DNA of 64,000 nt from Sphingomonas sabuli (GCF_014352855.1 NZ_CP060697.1:2190001-2254000), one strand, 5' to 3'; numbered from the stretch's first letter, positions 38,133 to 46,687 are shown. Translations and numbers: made by a program. The notes: generated by a model not told the origin, from the sequence alone.

Positions 38133-39665
38133 CTAACGAGGCGGGAATACGGGCAGATCGACACTGTAGCGGCCAAGCTTCCGTTCGAGCGTCGAGCGGA
38201 GCTGTTTGGCCAGACCGGCGATAATCCGCTCGAACTGCTCTTTTTCCCGGTCGTCGGTCTTGTCGGGCACCAGCACGGGGCTGGCCATGGTCAGCCGAGC
38301 GGTGATCTCGCTGGTCCGCTGGACGGTGATCTCCACCGGCTCGTCGGGTCGCCGAAGCATGGCGAACTCGACCACCTCGGTGATCAGAAAGGCGGCGCTG
38401 ACGGCCACGTCCTGGGTCGTATGCAGCGGCTCGACCTCCAGGTCGATCGCCAGCTTGCGCGCGGCTTCCGGAGCGGTGGCGCGAAGCTCCGCGGCCAGTT
38501 CGGACATCAGGGGGCGCAACGAAAGCCCGCGGCTTTCCTCCATTTCCGCATAATGATTGCGGTGGACGATTGCCAACGCACCGACCCGGCGCCCGATCGC
38601 TCCATAGGCAGCGCGCGCCTCGGGCGTTTCCGCGGTGCGGCCGTGAATGCTCAGCAGGGACGCGATCACCTGCAGGTTGTTCTTCACCCGGTGGTGAACT
38701 TCGCGGACCAGCCGGCGCTGCCCGTCCAGCGCCGCGGTCATGTCGGTTTCCGATTCCTGGACGCGGGTCATCGCCCGGGCGAACGCGTCCCTGAGCGACT
38801 GGATCTCGGTCGCGGGACCAAGCTTCGTCGGCAGGTCGGCCGCCGGTTCGCCCGGTTCGTACAGCGACACGGCGCGCTGCAGCCGGCGAAGCGGCTGGAT
38901 CAACAGTCGGTGGACCATCAGCCAGGTCATCAGCGCCGCGATGAACCACATCACCATCGGCAGCAGGATGAGCAATTTGTCGACAACGTTGACCTCGGGC
39001 ACGCTCCCCTGGACCTCAGCGACCAGCCGCCCGTTGCCGATCGGCAGCCGCGACATGGACGGCCGTTGCCCCGACGGGGTCGGCTCCATCGGCATGACTT
39101 CCATTTCACGCTCGCGGTCGCGGATGATCATCCCGTCGACACCGCGAGTGCCGGCGAGCGCGGCGGCGCGCAATTCCTCGCTGCGGATCAGCGAGGTGAC
39201 GATTCCGCCGACGACGCCTTCGTGCAGGATGATCGCATTTTCGCTGGGCGCGACCCGCAGCGTGATCGCGCCGGGTGCGATGGGTGGCAGCTCGCCAATG
39301 TCGTCGAGCGTGCCGACGCTACACATTTCCGTGCCGTCTTCGCGCTGCAGCCGGAATTGCTGGACGACCGCCGGTGCAATGCTCAGCGAGCGGCGGATCC
39401 GGTCGCACGGCTCGGACAGGTCGAGCCGGCCGTTGGCCGCGATCCTTAGCGCGAGTGCGTTACGGGCGAGCAGGCTTTCGACGCCGCGGGTCGCGGTCCG
39501 CGCCCGTTCGTGGGATTGGGATTCAAGCGCGTCGTTCGCGTCCTTGAGGCCACTATAGGCGACCGCGCCGAGGCCAAAGCCGATCGGCAGCAACGCGGCC
39601 GTCAGGATCAGCAGCAGCTTGGCAGGTGTGGATAATTCCGAGAATCGTTCGGCTGCCGACGGCAC
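38133..39665 (-). CDS. phyP: PhyP-like membrane HisKA_2 protein with degenerate ATPase domain
   Basis: A 510-residue membrane protein: helices at about 16-38 and 236-260 flank a periplasmic sensor domain, then a HAMP-like linker and HisKA_2 box REVHHRVKNNLQVIASLLSIHGR with the phospho-accepting His near 325. In the ATPase domain the essential Asn is missing (LITEVVEFAML instead of the NEL..NA pattern) and no DxG box is seen. Kinase activity is therefore unlikely. Sphingomonas PhyP, a negative regulator of PhyR encoded beside it, has this character. GTG 39665 has GGAGG 8 nt upstream. It follows nepR by 25 nt. Confidence 0.75.
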   Translation of the reverse strand: MPSAAERFSELSTPAKLLLILTAALLPIGFGLGAVAYSGLKDANDALESQSHERARTATRGVESLLARNALALRIAANGRLDLSEPCDRIRRSLSIAPAVVQQFRLQREDGTEMCSVGTLDDIGELPPIAPGAITLRVAPSENAIILHEGVVGGIVTSLIRSEELRAAALAGTRGVDGMIIRDREREMEVMPMEPTPSGQRPSMSRLPIGNGRLVAEVQGSVPEVNVVDKLLILLPMVMWFIAALMTWLMVHRLLIQPLRRLQRAVSLYEPGEPAADLPTKLGPATEIQSLRDAFARAMTRVQESETDMTAALDGQRRLVREVHHRVKNNLQVIASLLSIHGRTAETPEARAAYGAIGRRVGALAIVHRNHYAEMEESRGLSLRPLMSELAAELRATAPEAARKLAIDLEVEPLHTTQDVAVSAAFLITEVVEFAMLRRPDEPVEITVQRTSEITARLTMASPVLVPDKTDDREKEQFERIIAGLAKQLRSTLERKLGRYSVDLPVFPPR

Positions 39666-39690
39666 TGTTCAGGCCTCCAGCCGGAATGGC

Positions 39691-39915
39691 TCAGCTAAGC
39701 TTGCCGAGCAAATCGAGGAAATCGTCGGGAACGTCTTCGCGCAAGGTCTCGTCGTAAACCGTGCGCAGGGCACGGCCAACGCTGCTGACTCGCCCGCCGC
39801 TCTTGTCGGCTCGCTTGCCACCATCGTCCTTTTTCTCGCGCTTCGTCTTGGCGCTCTTCTCGTCGCCCAATTTGTCACTCAATCTGTTCTGTCCCCCAGC
39901 GGGCGCTGGCGCCAC
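39691..39915 (-). CDS. nepR: Anti-sigma factor NepR
   Basis: A 74-residue protein whose C-terminal half, GRALRTVYDETLREDVPDDF followed by LDLLGKL, is the NepR core that sequesters EcfG and is bound by phosphorylated PhyR. The N-terminal half is charged and disordered-looking. The start is GTG 39915, or possibly an internal TTG at 39882 with a G-rich motif before it. It is divergent from phyR and cotranscribed with the PhyP-like gene. An EcfG promoter lies upstream, giving autoregulation. Confidence 0.85.
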   Translation of the reverse strand: MAPAPAGGQNRLSDKLGDEKSAKTKREKKDDGGKRADKSGGRVSSVGRALRTVYDETLREDVPDDFLDLLGKLS

Positions 39916-40038
39916 GATTAATTCTTTGCGGGCTAATGACGAGCGTCCGCCAAGACTCCGCGACGTCGTCCCACTTGCCCTATCGTCGGCGCTCTCGCCC
40001 CGTCAATGACCAGGCAATAGCCCCGTGCACGGGAGCGA

Positions 40039-40063
40039 AACCAAATGGCCGGTGCTTTGTTCC
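40039..40063 (-). promoter_or_regulatory. EcfG-type promoter of nepR
   Basis: On the minus strand GGAAC-N16-GGTT, one base off the CGTT consensus. It lies about 120 bp before nepR, in the 270-bp divergent region with phyR (39916-40185). No plus-strand EcfG match for phyR was seen there. Confidence 0.55.
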
Positions 40064-40185
40064 ACCCTCGGAGAATCTCTGCGGGGGAGCAGCCGGATGC
40101 CTGGCGCCGGTCCTTCCAGGGTTGCAACGAAGCCGGTGCCTGCCCAATAGGCGGTTACACCCGGAATTTAGGAGACCCCTTGTTT

Positions 40186-40983
40186 ATGTCGCTTGGTCAG
40201 GAACTCGCCCCACATCTGCCTTTCCTGCGCCGCTATGCGCGCGCCTTGACCGGCAGCCAGGCGCACGGCGACGCCTTCGTCCGCGCGACGCTCGAAGCGA
40301 TCGTTGCCGAGCCGGATGAATTTCCGCGCGACGTCGATGCCCGGCTTGGCCTGTACCGCACCTTCCACGCCATCTGGTCCACCGCCAACGTCGAAGAGGG
40401 CGAGGAACCGAGCGACAGCATCGCCGGAGCTGAAGGCATTGCCCACGCCCGCCTGTCGAAGATCACGCCGCTGTCGCGCCAGGCGCTTCTGCTGACGTCG
40501 CTGGAAGGCTTTTCGTCCGACGACGCGGCCTATCTTATCGGCGCCAGCGCTGAAGACGTCGATTCGCTGGTGTCCGAAGCGCTTCAGGAAATCGAGCGCC
40601 AGACGCTGACTGACGTCCTCATCATCGAGGACGAGCCGATCATCGCGATGGACATCGAAACCATCGTCCGCGACCTTGGCCACAACGTCACCGGCGTTGC
40701 GGTCACCCGCGACGAAGCGGTCGCCGCCGCGCGCCAGAGCCCGCCGGGCCTGGTGCTTGCGGACATCCAGCTGGCCGACGATTCCAGCGGCATCGACGCG
40801 GTCAAGGATATCCTCGCCGAATTCTCCGTGCCGGTGATTTTCATCACTGCCTTCCCGGAACGCCTCTTGACCGGGACTCGCCCCGAACCCACCTTCCTGA
40901 TCACCAAGCCGTTCCAGCGGTCGACCGTTAAGGCGGCGATCGCCCAAGCGTTGTTCTTCGACGCCGCGACGGTCCCGGCCTGA
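40186..40983 (+). CDS. phyR: General stress response regulator PhyR
   Basis: A 265-residue response regulator. The N-terminal sigma-like domain (about 1-130, LPFLRRYARALTGSQ...SRQALLLTSLEGFSSDDAAYL) mimics EcfG and binds NepR; the C-terminal receiver has DEPII and the phospho-acceptor Asp193 in LADIQLA, then a Lys in FLITKPF. I chose ATG 40186, with GGAGA 10 nt upstream, over a longer frame. Phosphorylation frees the sigma-like domain to take NepR off EcfG (partner switching). Confidence 0.95.
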   Translation: MSLGQELAPHLPFLRRYARALTGSQAHGDAFVRATLEAIVAEPDEFPRDVDARLGLYRTFHAIWSTANVEEGEEPSDSIAGAEGIAHARLSKITPLSRQALLLTSLEGFSSDDAAYLIGASAEDVDSLVSEALQEIERQTLTDVLIIEDEPIIAMDIETIVRDLGHNVTGVAVTRDEAVAAARQSPPGLVLADIQLADDSSGIDAVKDILAEFSVPVIFITAFPERLLTGTRPEPTFLITKPFQRSTVKAAIAQALFFDAATVPA

Positions 40984-41000
40984 CCGATCGTTGCGGTTGG

Positions 41001-41026
41001 GGAACTAGTGTCAGACACGCGGCGTT
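41001..41026 (+). promoter_or_regulatory. EcfG-type promoter before the small membrane protein and ecfG
   Basis: GGAAC-N17-CGTT starts 18 bp after the phyR stop. A transcript from about 41034 would carry the 47-residue gene and probably read on into ecfG, giving positive feedback. Confidence 0.6.
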
Positions 41027-41060
41027 GGCGGCCGAACGAAGGGATTTGAGCGGAAAAGCG

Positions 41061-41204
41061 ATGAAGGACGATCATTCAGAACATCTGACGACCACCGAAG
41101 CGCGTGGCGGCACCAACCAGCATATGGGCCGCGTCGTGCTGTTCGTCGGAACCGGCCTGGTCGTCGTCATCTTCGCCGTGCTGTTTTTCGTCGGATCGTT
41201 GTGA
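41061..41204 (+). CDS. 47-residue single-pass membrane protein between phyR and ecfG
   Basis: Encodes MKDDHSEHLTTTEAR, a short linker and one transmembrane helix (about residues 24-46, VLFVGTGLVVVIFAVLFFVG). GGAAAAGCG precedes the ATG. Too small for usual gene callers. No family recognised. Position inside the stress locus and the EcfG promoter upstream suggest a stress-induced membrane peptide. Confidence 0.65.
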   Translation: MKDDHSEHLTTTEARGGTNQHMGRVVLFVGTGLVVVIFAVLFFVGSL

Positions 41205-41301
41205 CGGGGCGATTCTTCATCTCGTCACACAGGGTTCCGATAAGCTTAGGTTCAGCGTTCTGCAGCCAGTTGCGTGCGCCTATTGAAGGTAGCGGGGGTT
41301 A

Positions 41302-41937
41302 ATGGCGGCAGATAACGATCAGCAGACGGCAATGCCGCAGGGCGAACCGGTCCCGCTATCCGATCCGGAATTCAAGGATCAGCTGGCGGCCGTCATTCCG
41401 CACCTGCGCGCGTTCGGCCGGTCGCTGTCCGGCAGCCGGGACCTTGCCGACGACCTTGTCCAGGAAACGCTGCTCAAGGCATGGGCGGCGCGCAAGCGCT
41501 TCCAGGCCGGCACGAACATGCGCGCCTGGACCTTCATCATCCTGCGCAACCTGTTCCTCAGCCAGATGCGGCGCGCCCGCTTCAAGGGCGAATGGGACGA
41601 GCTTACCGCGTCCAAGATCCTCGCCGCGCCGGCCAGCCAGGACCGGCACATCGAACTGGCCGACATGCAGCGTGCGCTAATGCATCTGCCGCAGCCGCAG
41701 CGCGAGGCGTTGATCCTCGTCGGCGCCGGTGGTTTCGCTTACGAGGAAGCGGCGGAAATCTGCGGGTGCGCCGTGGGCACGATCAAGAGCCGCGTGGCGC
41801 GTGGGCGCGTCGCGCTTGAGGCGTTGCTGTCGAGCGGCAAGCTGCCGTCGCGGCGCCAGCACAAGCAGGATCCGAACAAGTCCGCGCTGCAGACCATCAT
41901 GGGCGAAGTGGACGACCTCAGCCGCGATATGGGGTGA
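41302..41937 (+). CDS. ecfG: ECF sigma factor EcfG (general stress response)
   Basis: A 211-residue ECF15-type sigma factor. Region 2 (about 30-95) contains SRDLADDLVQETLLKAWAARKRF and MRAWTFIILRNLFLSQMRR; region 4 (about 118-172) contains LPQPQREALILVGAGGFAYEEAA and GTIKSRVARGR. The last 35 residues are a polar tail. It directs transcription from GGAAC/CGTT promoters and is held by NepR. It is convergent with a second NepR-like gene. Confidence 0.94.
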   Translation: MAADNDQQTAMPQGEPVPLSDPEFKDQLAAVIPHLRAFGRSLSGSRDLADDLVQETLLKAWAARKRFQAGTNMRAWTFIILRNLFLSQMRRARFKGEWDELTASKILAAPASQDRHIELADMQRALMHLPQPQREALILVGAGGFAYEEAAEICGCAVGTIKSRVARGRVALEALLSSGKLPSRRQHKQDPNKSALQTIMGEVDDLSRDMG

Positions 41938-41974
41938 TGGCTTCGGGCGGTGCCCCGCAGCCTGCCGAAAAACT

Positions 41975-42151
41975 CTAGTTCAGGCGACGCAGAAGATCGT
42001 CGAAATCCCGGGCGGTGGGATCGCTCGCGGCCGTCTCGAACGCGCGCCGCAGGGCCCTCATGACGCCCTCGTGCTCGGGCGGCATGTCCAGCCTTATGGG
42101 TTGGCGGTCGAGTTCCACGTTCTGCTTGTCCATCGCCTTCAAGTTTTTCAT
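41975..42151 (-). CDS. Second NepR-like small protein
   Basis: A 58-residue protein whose C-terminal half, VMRALRRAFETAASDPTARD then FDDLLRRLN, follows the NepR helix pattern of nepR at 39691 (ALR..Y/F.....P..F.DLL..L). ATG 42151 has GGAG 6 nt upstream. Other ATGs are at 42169 and 42133; if the EcfG promoter at 42162-42187 is used, translation would have to start at 42133 (52 residues). It faces ecfG tail to tail. A second anti-sigma factor or decoy for PhyR is plausible but unproven. Confidence 0.65.
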   Translation of the reverse strand: MKNLKAMDKQNVELDRQPIRLDMPPEHEGVMRALRRAFETAASDPTARDFDDLLRRLN

Positions 42152-42161
42152 TCCGAACTCC

Positions 42162-42187
42162 AACGACATCGCCGCTGTTTAGGTTCC
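42162..42187 (-). promoter_or_regulatory. EcfG-type promoter of the NepR-like gene
   Basis: On the minus strand GGAAC-N17-CGTT. The box lies so close to the gene that only the start at 42133, or leaderless use of 42151, fits it. Confidence 0.5.
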
Positions 42188-42218
42188 TATTTCACCCCGA
42201 TTCAGGCACAGGCGGGCG

Positions 42219-44921
42219 GTGAGTGTGACAAAGCTGCGACAGGTCGAGCGGGATGGGGCGGCAGAGCGAGCCAGGGCCTATTCGCCCTTCCTGCGGGAAG
42301 CGATGGCGGCGCGGTCCGACATCCTCGAAACCTTTCTCACCGATGGCTCGCTCAAGGCCGCCGAGCAGGCGGTCGCCGCGGGCGGGGAGAGCGTCGACGT
42401 CGAACTTCGCCGCCGCCGGCTCGGGCTGGCGATGGCCGCGGCGCTGGGCGATCTGTCCGGTGAACTGGACCTTGAGACCGTTACCGGCCTGCTGTCCGAT
42501 TTCGCCGACGGGGCCATCGACCGGGCGATTGCCGCGGCGCTGATCGAACGGTGCCCCGATGACGAGCCGCGCGGGGTCACCGCGATCGCGCTTGGCAAGC
42601 TTGGCAGTCGCGAACTGAATTTCTCGTCCGACGTCGACCTCATCCTCCTGTTCGACCCGCGTACGATGCCGTGCGCCGGTCGGGACGACCCCGGCCAGGC
42701 TGCGGTGCGTATCGGCCGCCGGGTCGTCGAAATCCTGCAGAAGCGGACGGCCGACGGCTATGTCGCCCGGGTCGACCTCCGGCTGCGGCCGTCGCCCGAA
42801 GTCACGCCTATCGTGCTCCCGGTCAACGCCGCCATTTCCTATTACGAATCCGCGGCCGTGGGCTGGGAGCGCGCCGCCTTCATCCGCGCGCGCTGCTGCG
42901 GCGGCGACCGCGCGCTGGGCGCCAGCTTTCTCGATGCGATAGAGCCGTTCGTGTGGCGCCGGGCGCTCGATTTCGGCGCGATCGAGGAAGTGCGGGCCAT
43001 CGGCGAACGGATCCGTGATCATTATGCGGAGCGCCAGCGCTTCGGACCCGGCTTCGACCTAAAGCGCGGCCGCGGCGGCATCCGCGAAGTCGAATTCTAC
43101 GCCCATGCGCAGCAATTGGTGCACGGCGGGCGCGAACCGGACCTGCGCTGTCCGGCGACGCTCGACGCGTTGCAGGCCCTGTCGGGCGCCGGCTACCTCG
43201 ACAGCAGCCTCGCGGCGGACATGGCCGAAGCGTATCGCCGGCTGCGTACCATCGAGCATCGCGTGCAGATGATCGACGACCAGCAGACGCACCTGATCCC
43301 GCGCACCGACGCGGCGGTCGCCACGGTCGCCCGGCTGCACGGCTTCGAAGACGGCGAGGAAATATTCAACTGGCTGCGCCCGTCGGTGGAGCGGGTGGGA
43401 ACGGCGTTTGACGCGTTGACCGACGACAAGGGCGAACGCCTGCCGAACGATGCGGCGACGCTGCACGGCGAGCTGGCGGCGATGGGATTTCCCGACGCCG
43501 AGACCGCGGCGCGCCGGATCGGCGAATGGCGCTCGGGACGGCCGCGGTCGCTTCGGTCGCCGGCGGCCAAAGAGGCGTTCGAAGGCATGTTGCCCGGACT
43601 GGTGCGGGCGATAGCGGGGAGCGCGGACCCGATGCGCGCGCTCAACCGGTTGAGCGACGTCGTCGAGCGGCTGCCCAGCGGGGTCAATCTTTACCGGCTG
43701 CTGGAGGCGCGGCCGGCGCTGACCACCTTGCTGGCGCGGATCCTGGCCCATGCCCCGGCGCTGTCCGACCAGCTGGGACGACGGCCGGAGCTGCTGGACT
43801 CGCTGCTCGATTCCTCCTGCTTCGACCCCCCCCCGCCGGTCGATGAGCTGCTGGCCTTCCTCAAGGCAGAGATGAAGGACCTGCCGTACGACCTCGCGCT
43901 CGACCGCGCGCGGCAGCTGGTCAACGAACGTCGCTTTGCCCTTGGCGCGCAACTGATCGACCTGCGCGAACCGCCCATGCGGATCGGCGAGGGCTATGCG
44001 CGGGTCGCGGAAGCGACGCTGGTCGCGCTGACCGATGCCGCCGTGGCGGAATTCGAACAGACTCACGGCCGGATGGGCGATGCGGAACTGCTTATCCTCG
44101 GCCTCGGCCGGCTGGGCGGCGGCGTCCTGACCGACGCCTCCGACCTCGACCTCATCTATCTGTTCACGCCGACCGAAGCGGAGGCATCGGACGGGCGCCG
44201 GCCATTGGGACCGGCGGACTATTTCAATCGGCTCGGGAATCGCATCAGCGCCGCGCTCAGCGTGCCGACGCCCGCCGGGCCGCTGTACGACGTCGACACC
44301 CGGCTTCGCCCGCAAGGCGCGCAGGGCATGCTGGTCGTTTCGCTCGAAGGGTTCGCGGCCTACCAGGCCAATCAGGCATGGACGTGGGAGCATATGGCGC
44401 TGTTGCGGGCCCGGCCGGTGTATGGGTCCGAAGGCGGGCGAGCGCGGCTTGATGCGATCATCGAACAGGTGCTCGCCGCGCCCGCCGATCGTCCCAAGCT
44501 GGTCGCGGACGCAACCGCGATGCGCGACGAAATGGCGCGGCACAAGCCGGCGTCGGGACCGCTGGACGTCAAGCTTGGCGAGGGCGGGCTGGTCGACCTG
44601 GAGTTCGCGGTCCACGTCCTCCAGCTGGCGACCAAGGTCGGAATCGATCCCCGCATGGACCAGGCCGTGGAGGCGCTTGCCGAGGCAGGATTGGTCGAGG
44701 AAAAAATTGTTTCAGCACAACAGTTGTTGAACGAAATGCTGATCACGATCCGCCTTGTGGCACCGGAGACCACGACCCCAAGCGAGGAAAGCTGTGAGCT
44801 GATGGCGCGGGCGTGCGGTGCAGCGGACTGGACGGAGCTGGTGGCGCGGCACGACGCGGCCCGGGCCCAGGTCACGGAGTTATGGACCAAGGTGAAGGAG
44901 AGGACTTTCGATGATCGATGA
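42219..44921 (+). CDS. glnE: Glutamine synthetase adenylyltransferase/deadenylylase GlnE
   Basis: A 900-residue bifunctional regulator of glutamine synthetase. It has two nucleotidyltransferase domains: the deadenylylase with GSRELNFSSDVDLILLFD (about 128-145) and the adenylyltransferase with GRLGGGVLTDASDLDLIYLF (about 630), each followed by a GlnD-like helical domain. The start is GTG 42219. It responds to PII and glutamine. Its end overlaps bcp by 11 nt. Confidence 0.94.
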   Translation: MSVTKLRQVERDGAAERARAYSPFLREAMAARSDILETFLTDGSLKAAEQAVAAGGESVDVELRRRRLGLAMAAALGDLSGELDLETVTGLLSDFADGAIDRAIAAALIERCPDDEPRGVTAIALGKLGSRELNFSSDVDLILLFDPRTMPCAGRDDPGQAAVRIGRRVVEILQKRTADGYVARVDLRLRPSPEVTPIVLPVNAAISYYESAAVGWERAAFIRARCCGGDRALGASFLDAIEPFVWRRALDFGAIEEVRAIGERIRDHYAERQRFGPGFDLKRGRGGIREVEFYAHAQQLVHGGREPDLRCPATLDALQALSGAGYLDSSLAADMAEAYRRLRTIEHRVQMIDDQQTHLIPRTDAAVATVARLHGFEDGEEIFNWLRPSVERVGTAFDALTDDKGERLPNDAATLHGELAAMGFPDAETAARRIGEWRSGRPRSLRSPAAKEAFEGMLPGLVRAIAGSADPMRALNRLSDVVERLPSGVNLYRLLEARPALTTLLARILAHAPALSDQLGRRPELLDSLLDSSCFDPPPPVDELLAFLKAEMKDLPYDLALDRARQLVNERRFALGAQLIDLREPPMRIGEGYARVAEATLVALTDAAVAEFEQTHGRMGDAELLILGLGRLGGGVLTDASDLDLIYLFTPTEAEASDGRRPLGPADYFNRLGNRISAALSVPTPAGPLYDVDTRLRPQGAQGMLVVSLEGFAAYQANQAWTWEHMALLRARPVYGSEGGRARLDAIIEQVLAAPADRPKLVADATAMRDEMARHKPASGPLDVKLGEGGLVDLEFAVHVLQLATKVGIDPRMDQAVEALAEAGLVEEKIVSAQQLLNEMLITIRLVAPETTTPSEESCELMARACGAADWTELVARHDAARAQVTELWTKVKERTFDDR

Positions 44922-45369
44922 AGGCGACCGCGCACCCGCGCTCGACGTGGCGACAAGCGGCGGACAAACCGTCAACCTGGCCCGGCCAGGACGGCCGCTG
45001 GTGCTGTACTTCTATCCCAAGGACGACACGTCCGGCTGCACCCGCCAGGCGCAGGACTTCACCGCCATGGCCGGCGATTTCGAAAAGGCCGGCGCGACCG
45101 TCATCGGCGTGTCCCGCGACCCGATGAAGAAGCATGAGAAGTTCATCGGCAAGTACGACCTCAAGGTCCCGCTGGCTTCCGACGAGGACGGGCAGGTGTC
45201 CGACGCCTTCGGCACCTGGGTCCAGAAGAGCATGTACGGTCGCAAATATATGGGCATGGAGCGCTCGACCTTTCTCATCGGTGGCGACGGCCAGGTGCTC
45301 AAGGTCTGGCGCAAGGTGAAGGTGCCGGGTCATGCCGAGGAGGTGCTGAAGGCGGTCCGCGACGCATGA
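44911..45369 (+). CDS. bcp: Thiol peroxidase of the Bcp/PrxQ family (1-Cys form)
   Basis: A 152-residue peroxiredoxin that reduces organic and hydrogen peroxide. The peroxidatic Cys43 lies in DDTSGCTRQAQDF. The resolving cysteine five residues later in E. coli BCP is Gln here, and no other cysteine is present, so it is a 1-Cys enzyme. It overlaps glnE upstream and the acetyltransferase downstream (ATGA), suggesting one transcript. Confidence 0.9.
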   Translation: MIDEGDRAPALDVATSGGQTVNLARPGRPLVLYFYPKDDTSGCTRQAQDFTAMAGDFEKAGATVIGVSRDPMKKHEKFIGKYDLKVPLASDEDGQVSDAFGTWVQKSMYGRKYMGMERSTFLIGGDGQVLKVWRKVKVPGHAEEVLKAVRDA

Positions 45370-45818
45370 GCGGTGTCAAGGTCCGGCGGCTGGTGCCGGC
45401 GGACATCCGCGTCATGCAGGACATGTCGCGCATGTTCGCCGCGGCGTTCGACGAGCCGGAGACTTATGCCCGGCCGCCGCGCGCGGCCTATCTCGACCGG
45501 CTGCTCGGTAACCCCGGCTTCGTCGCGCTTGCCGCCTTGCACGACGGGGAGGTCGTCGGCGGCCTGATCGCCTATGAGCTTGTTAAATATGAGCGCGAGC
45601 GCAGCGAATTCTACATCTACGACCTTGCCGTGGCGGAGGAGCATCGCCGGCGCGGCATTGCCACCGCGCTGATCGCCGAGGTCTGCCGCATCGCCGCGGC
45701 CAACGACGCGGAGGTCGTGTTCGTCCAGGCCGACCATGGCGACGATGCGGCGATCGCGCTCTACACCAAGCTCGGCACCCGCGAGGACGTGATGCATTTC
45801 GACATTCCCGCGCGTTGA
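45366..45818 (+). CDS. GNAT acetyltransferase similar to aminoglycoside 3-N-acetyltransferase AAC(3)-I
   Basis: A 150-residue GNAT protein. EFYIYDLAVAEEHRRRGIA holds the acetyl-CoA loop (RRRGIA), and VFVQADHGDDAAIALYTKLG with DVMHFDI at the C-terminus closely resembles AAC(3)-I resistance enzymes as I know them. It lacks mobile-element context and sits in an operon with bcp, so it looks like a chromosomal relative, not an acquired resistance gene. Actual substrate unknown. Confidence 0.75.
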   Translation: MSGVKVRRLVPADIRVMQDMSRMFAAAFDEPETYARPPRAAYLDRLLGNPGFVALAALHDGEVVGGLIAYELVKYERERSEFYIYDLAVAEEHRRRGIATALIAEVCRIAAANDAEVVFVQADHGDDAAIALYTKLGTREDVMHFDIPAR

Positions 45819-45885
45819 GACGGCAAGTAGGGATTTGAAACGGATCGCGCGCTCATGCTAGCGCCGCCGCAACGCAGCAGGAGCA

Positions 45886-46671
45886 ATGGGCTTGGCCGAA
45901 TTCACGCTTCCCCGGAACAGCAAGATTACCAAGGGCCGGACCTACAAGGCGGAAGCCGGCGGCAAGTCCAAGACGTTCAAGGTCTATCGCTACGATCCGG
46001 ACAATAGCGCCAATCCGCGCTGGGACCGCTACACCATCGATCTCGAAAAGTGCGGGCCGATGGTTCTCGACGCGCTGATCAAGATCAAGAACGAGATCGA
46101 TCCGACGCTGACGTTCCGGCGGTCCTGCCGCGAAGGCATTTGCGGGTCGTGCGCGATGAACATGGACGGCCGCAACGGGCTTGCCTGCACCACCCCCATC
46201 GCGGACCTGAAGGGCGATATCCAGATCACGCCGCTGCCGCACATGGACGTGGTCAAGGACCTCGTGCCCGACCTCAGCCATGCCTATGCCCAATATGCAT
46301 CGATCCAGCCGTGGCTGAAGACGGTGACGCCCGCGCCCGCCGGCAAGGAACGGCTGCAGTCGCCCGCCGACCGCGCCAAGCTCGATGGGCTTTACGAGTG
46401 CATCCTGTGCTTCTGCTGCTCGACCAGCTGTCCCAGCTATTGGTGGAACGCCGAGAAATTCCTCGGTCCCGCGGTGCTGCTGCAGGCCTATCGCTTCATC
46501 GCCGACAGCCGCGACGAGGCGACCGGCGAGCGGCTTAACGAACTTGAGGATCCGTACCGGCTGTATCGCTGCCACACGATCATGAACTGCGCCAACGTCT
46601 GTCCCAAGGGGCTCAACCCGGCGCAGGCGATCGCCCAGACCAAGAAACTGATCGCGGAGCGCGCCGCTTGA
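45886..46671 (+). CDS. sdhB: Succinate dehydrogenase iron-sulfur subunit
   Basis: A 261-residue subunit of complex [18 protein letters not shown] with a later Cys binds the 2Fe-2S cluster; [12 protein letters not shown] the 4Fe-4[18 protein letters not shown] the 3Fe-4S. ATG 45886 has AGGAG very close; the TTG at 45892 has better spacing and would give the usual AEFTLP start. No sdhC, sdhD or sdhA is adjacent. Confidence 0.94.
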   Translation: MGLAEFTLPRNSKITKGRTYKAEAGGKSKTFKVYRYDPDNSANPRWDRYTIDLEKCGPMVLDALIKIKNEIDPTLTFRRSCREGICGSCAMNMDGRNGLACTTPIADLKGDIQITPLPHMDVVKDLVPDLSHAYAQYASIQPWLKTVTPAPAGKERLQSPADRAKLDGLYECILCFCCSTSCPSYWWNAEKFLGPAVLLQAYRFIADSRDEATGERLNELEDPYRLYRCHTIMNCANVCPKGLNPAQAIAQTKKLIAERAA

Positions 46672-46687
46672 GCAGGGCGTCGCGCTG

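Noticed and set aside
41205-41301. EcfG promoter directly before ecfG
   Set aside because: No GGAAC on the plus strand here; the only GGAAC is on the minus strand and lacks a spaced CGTT.
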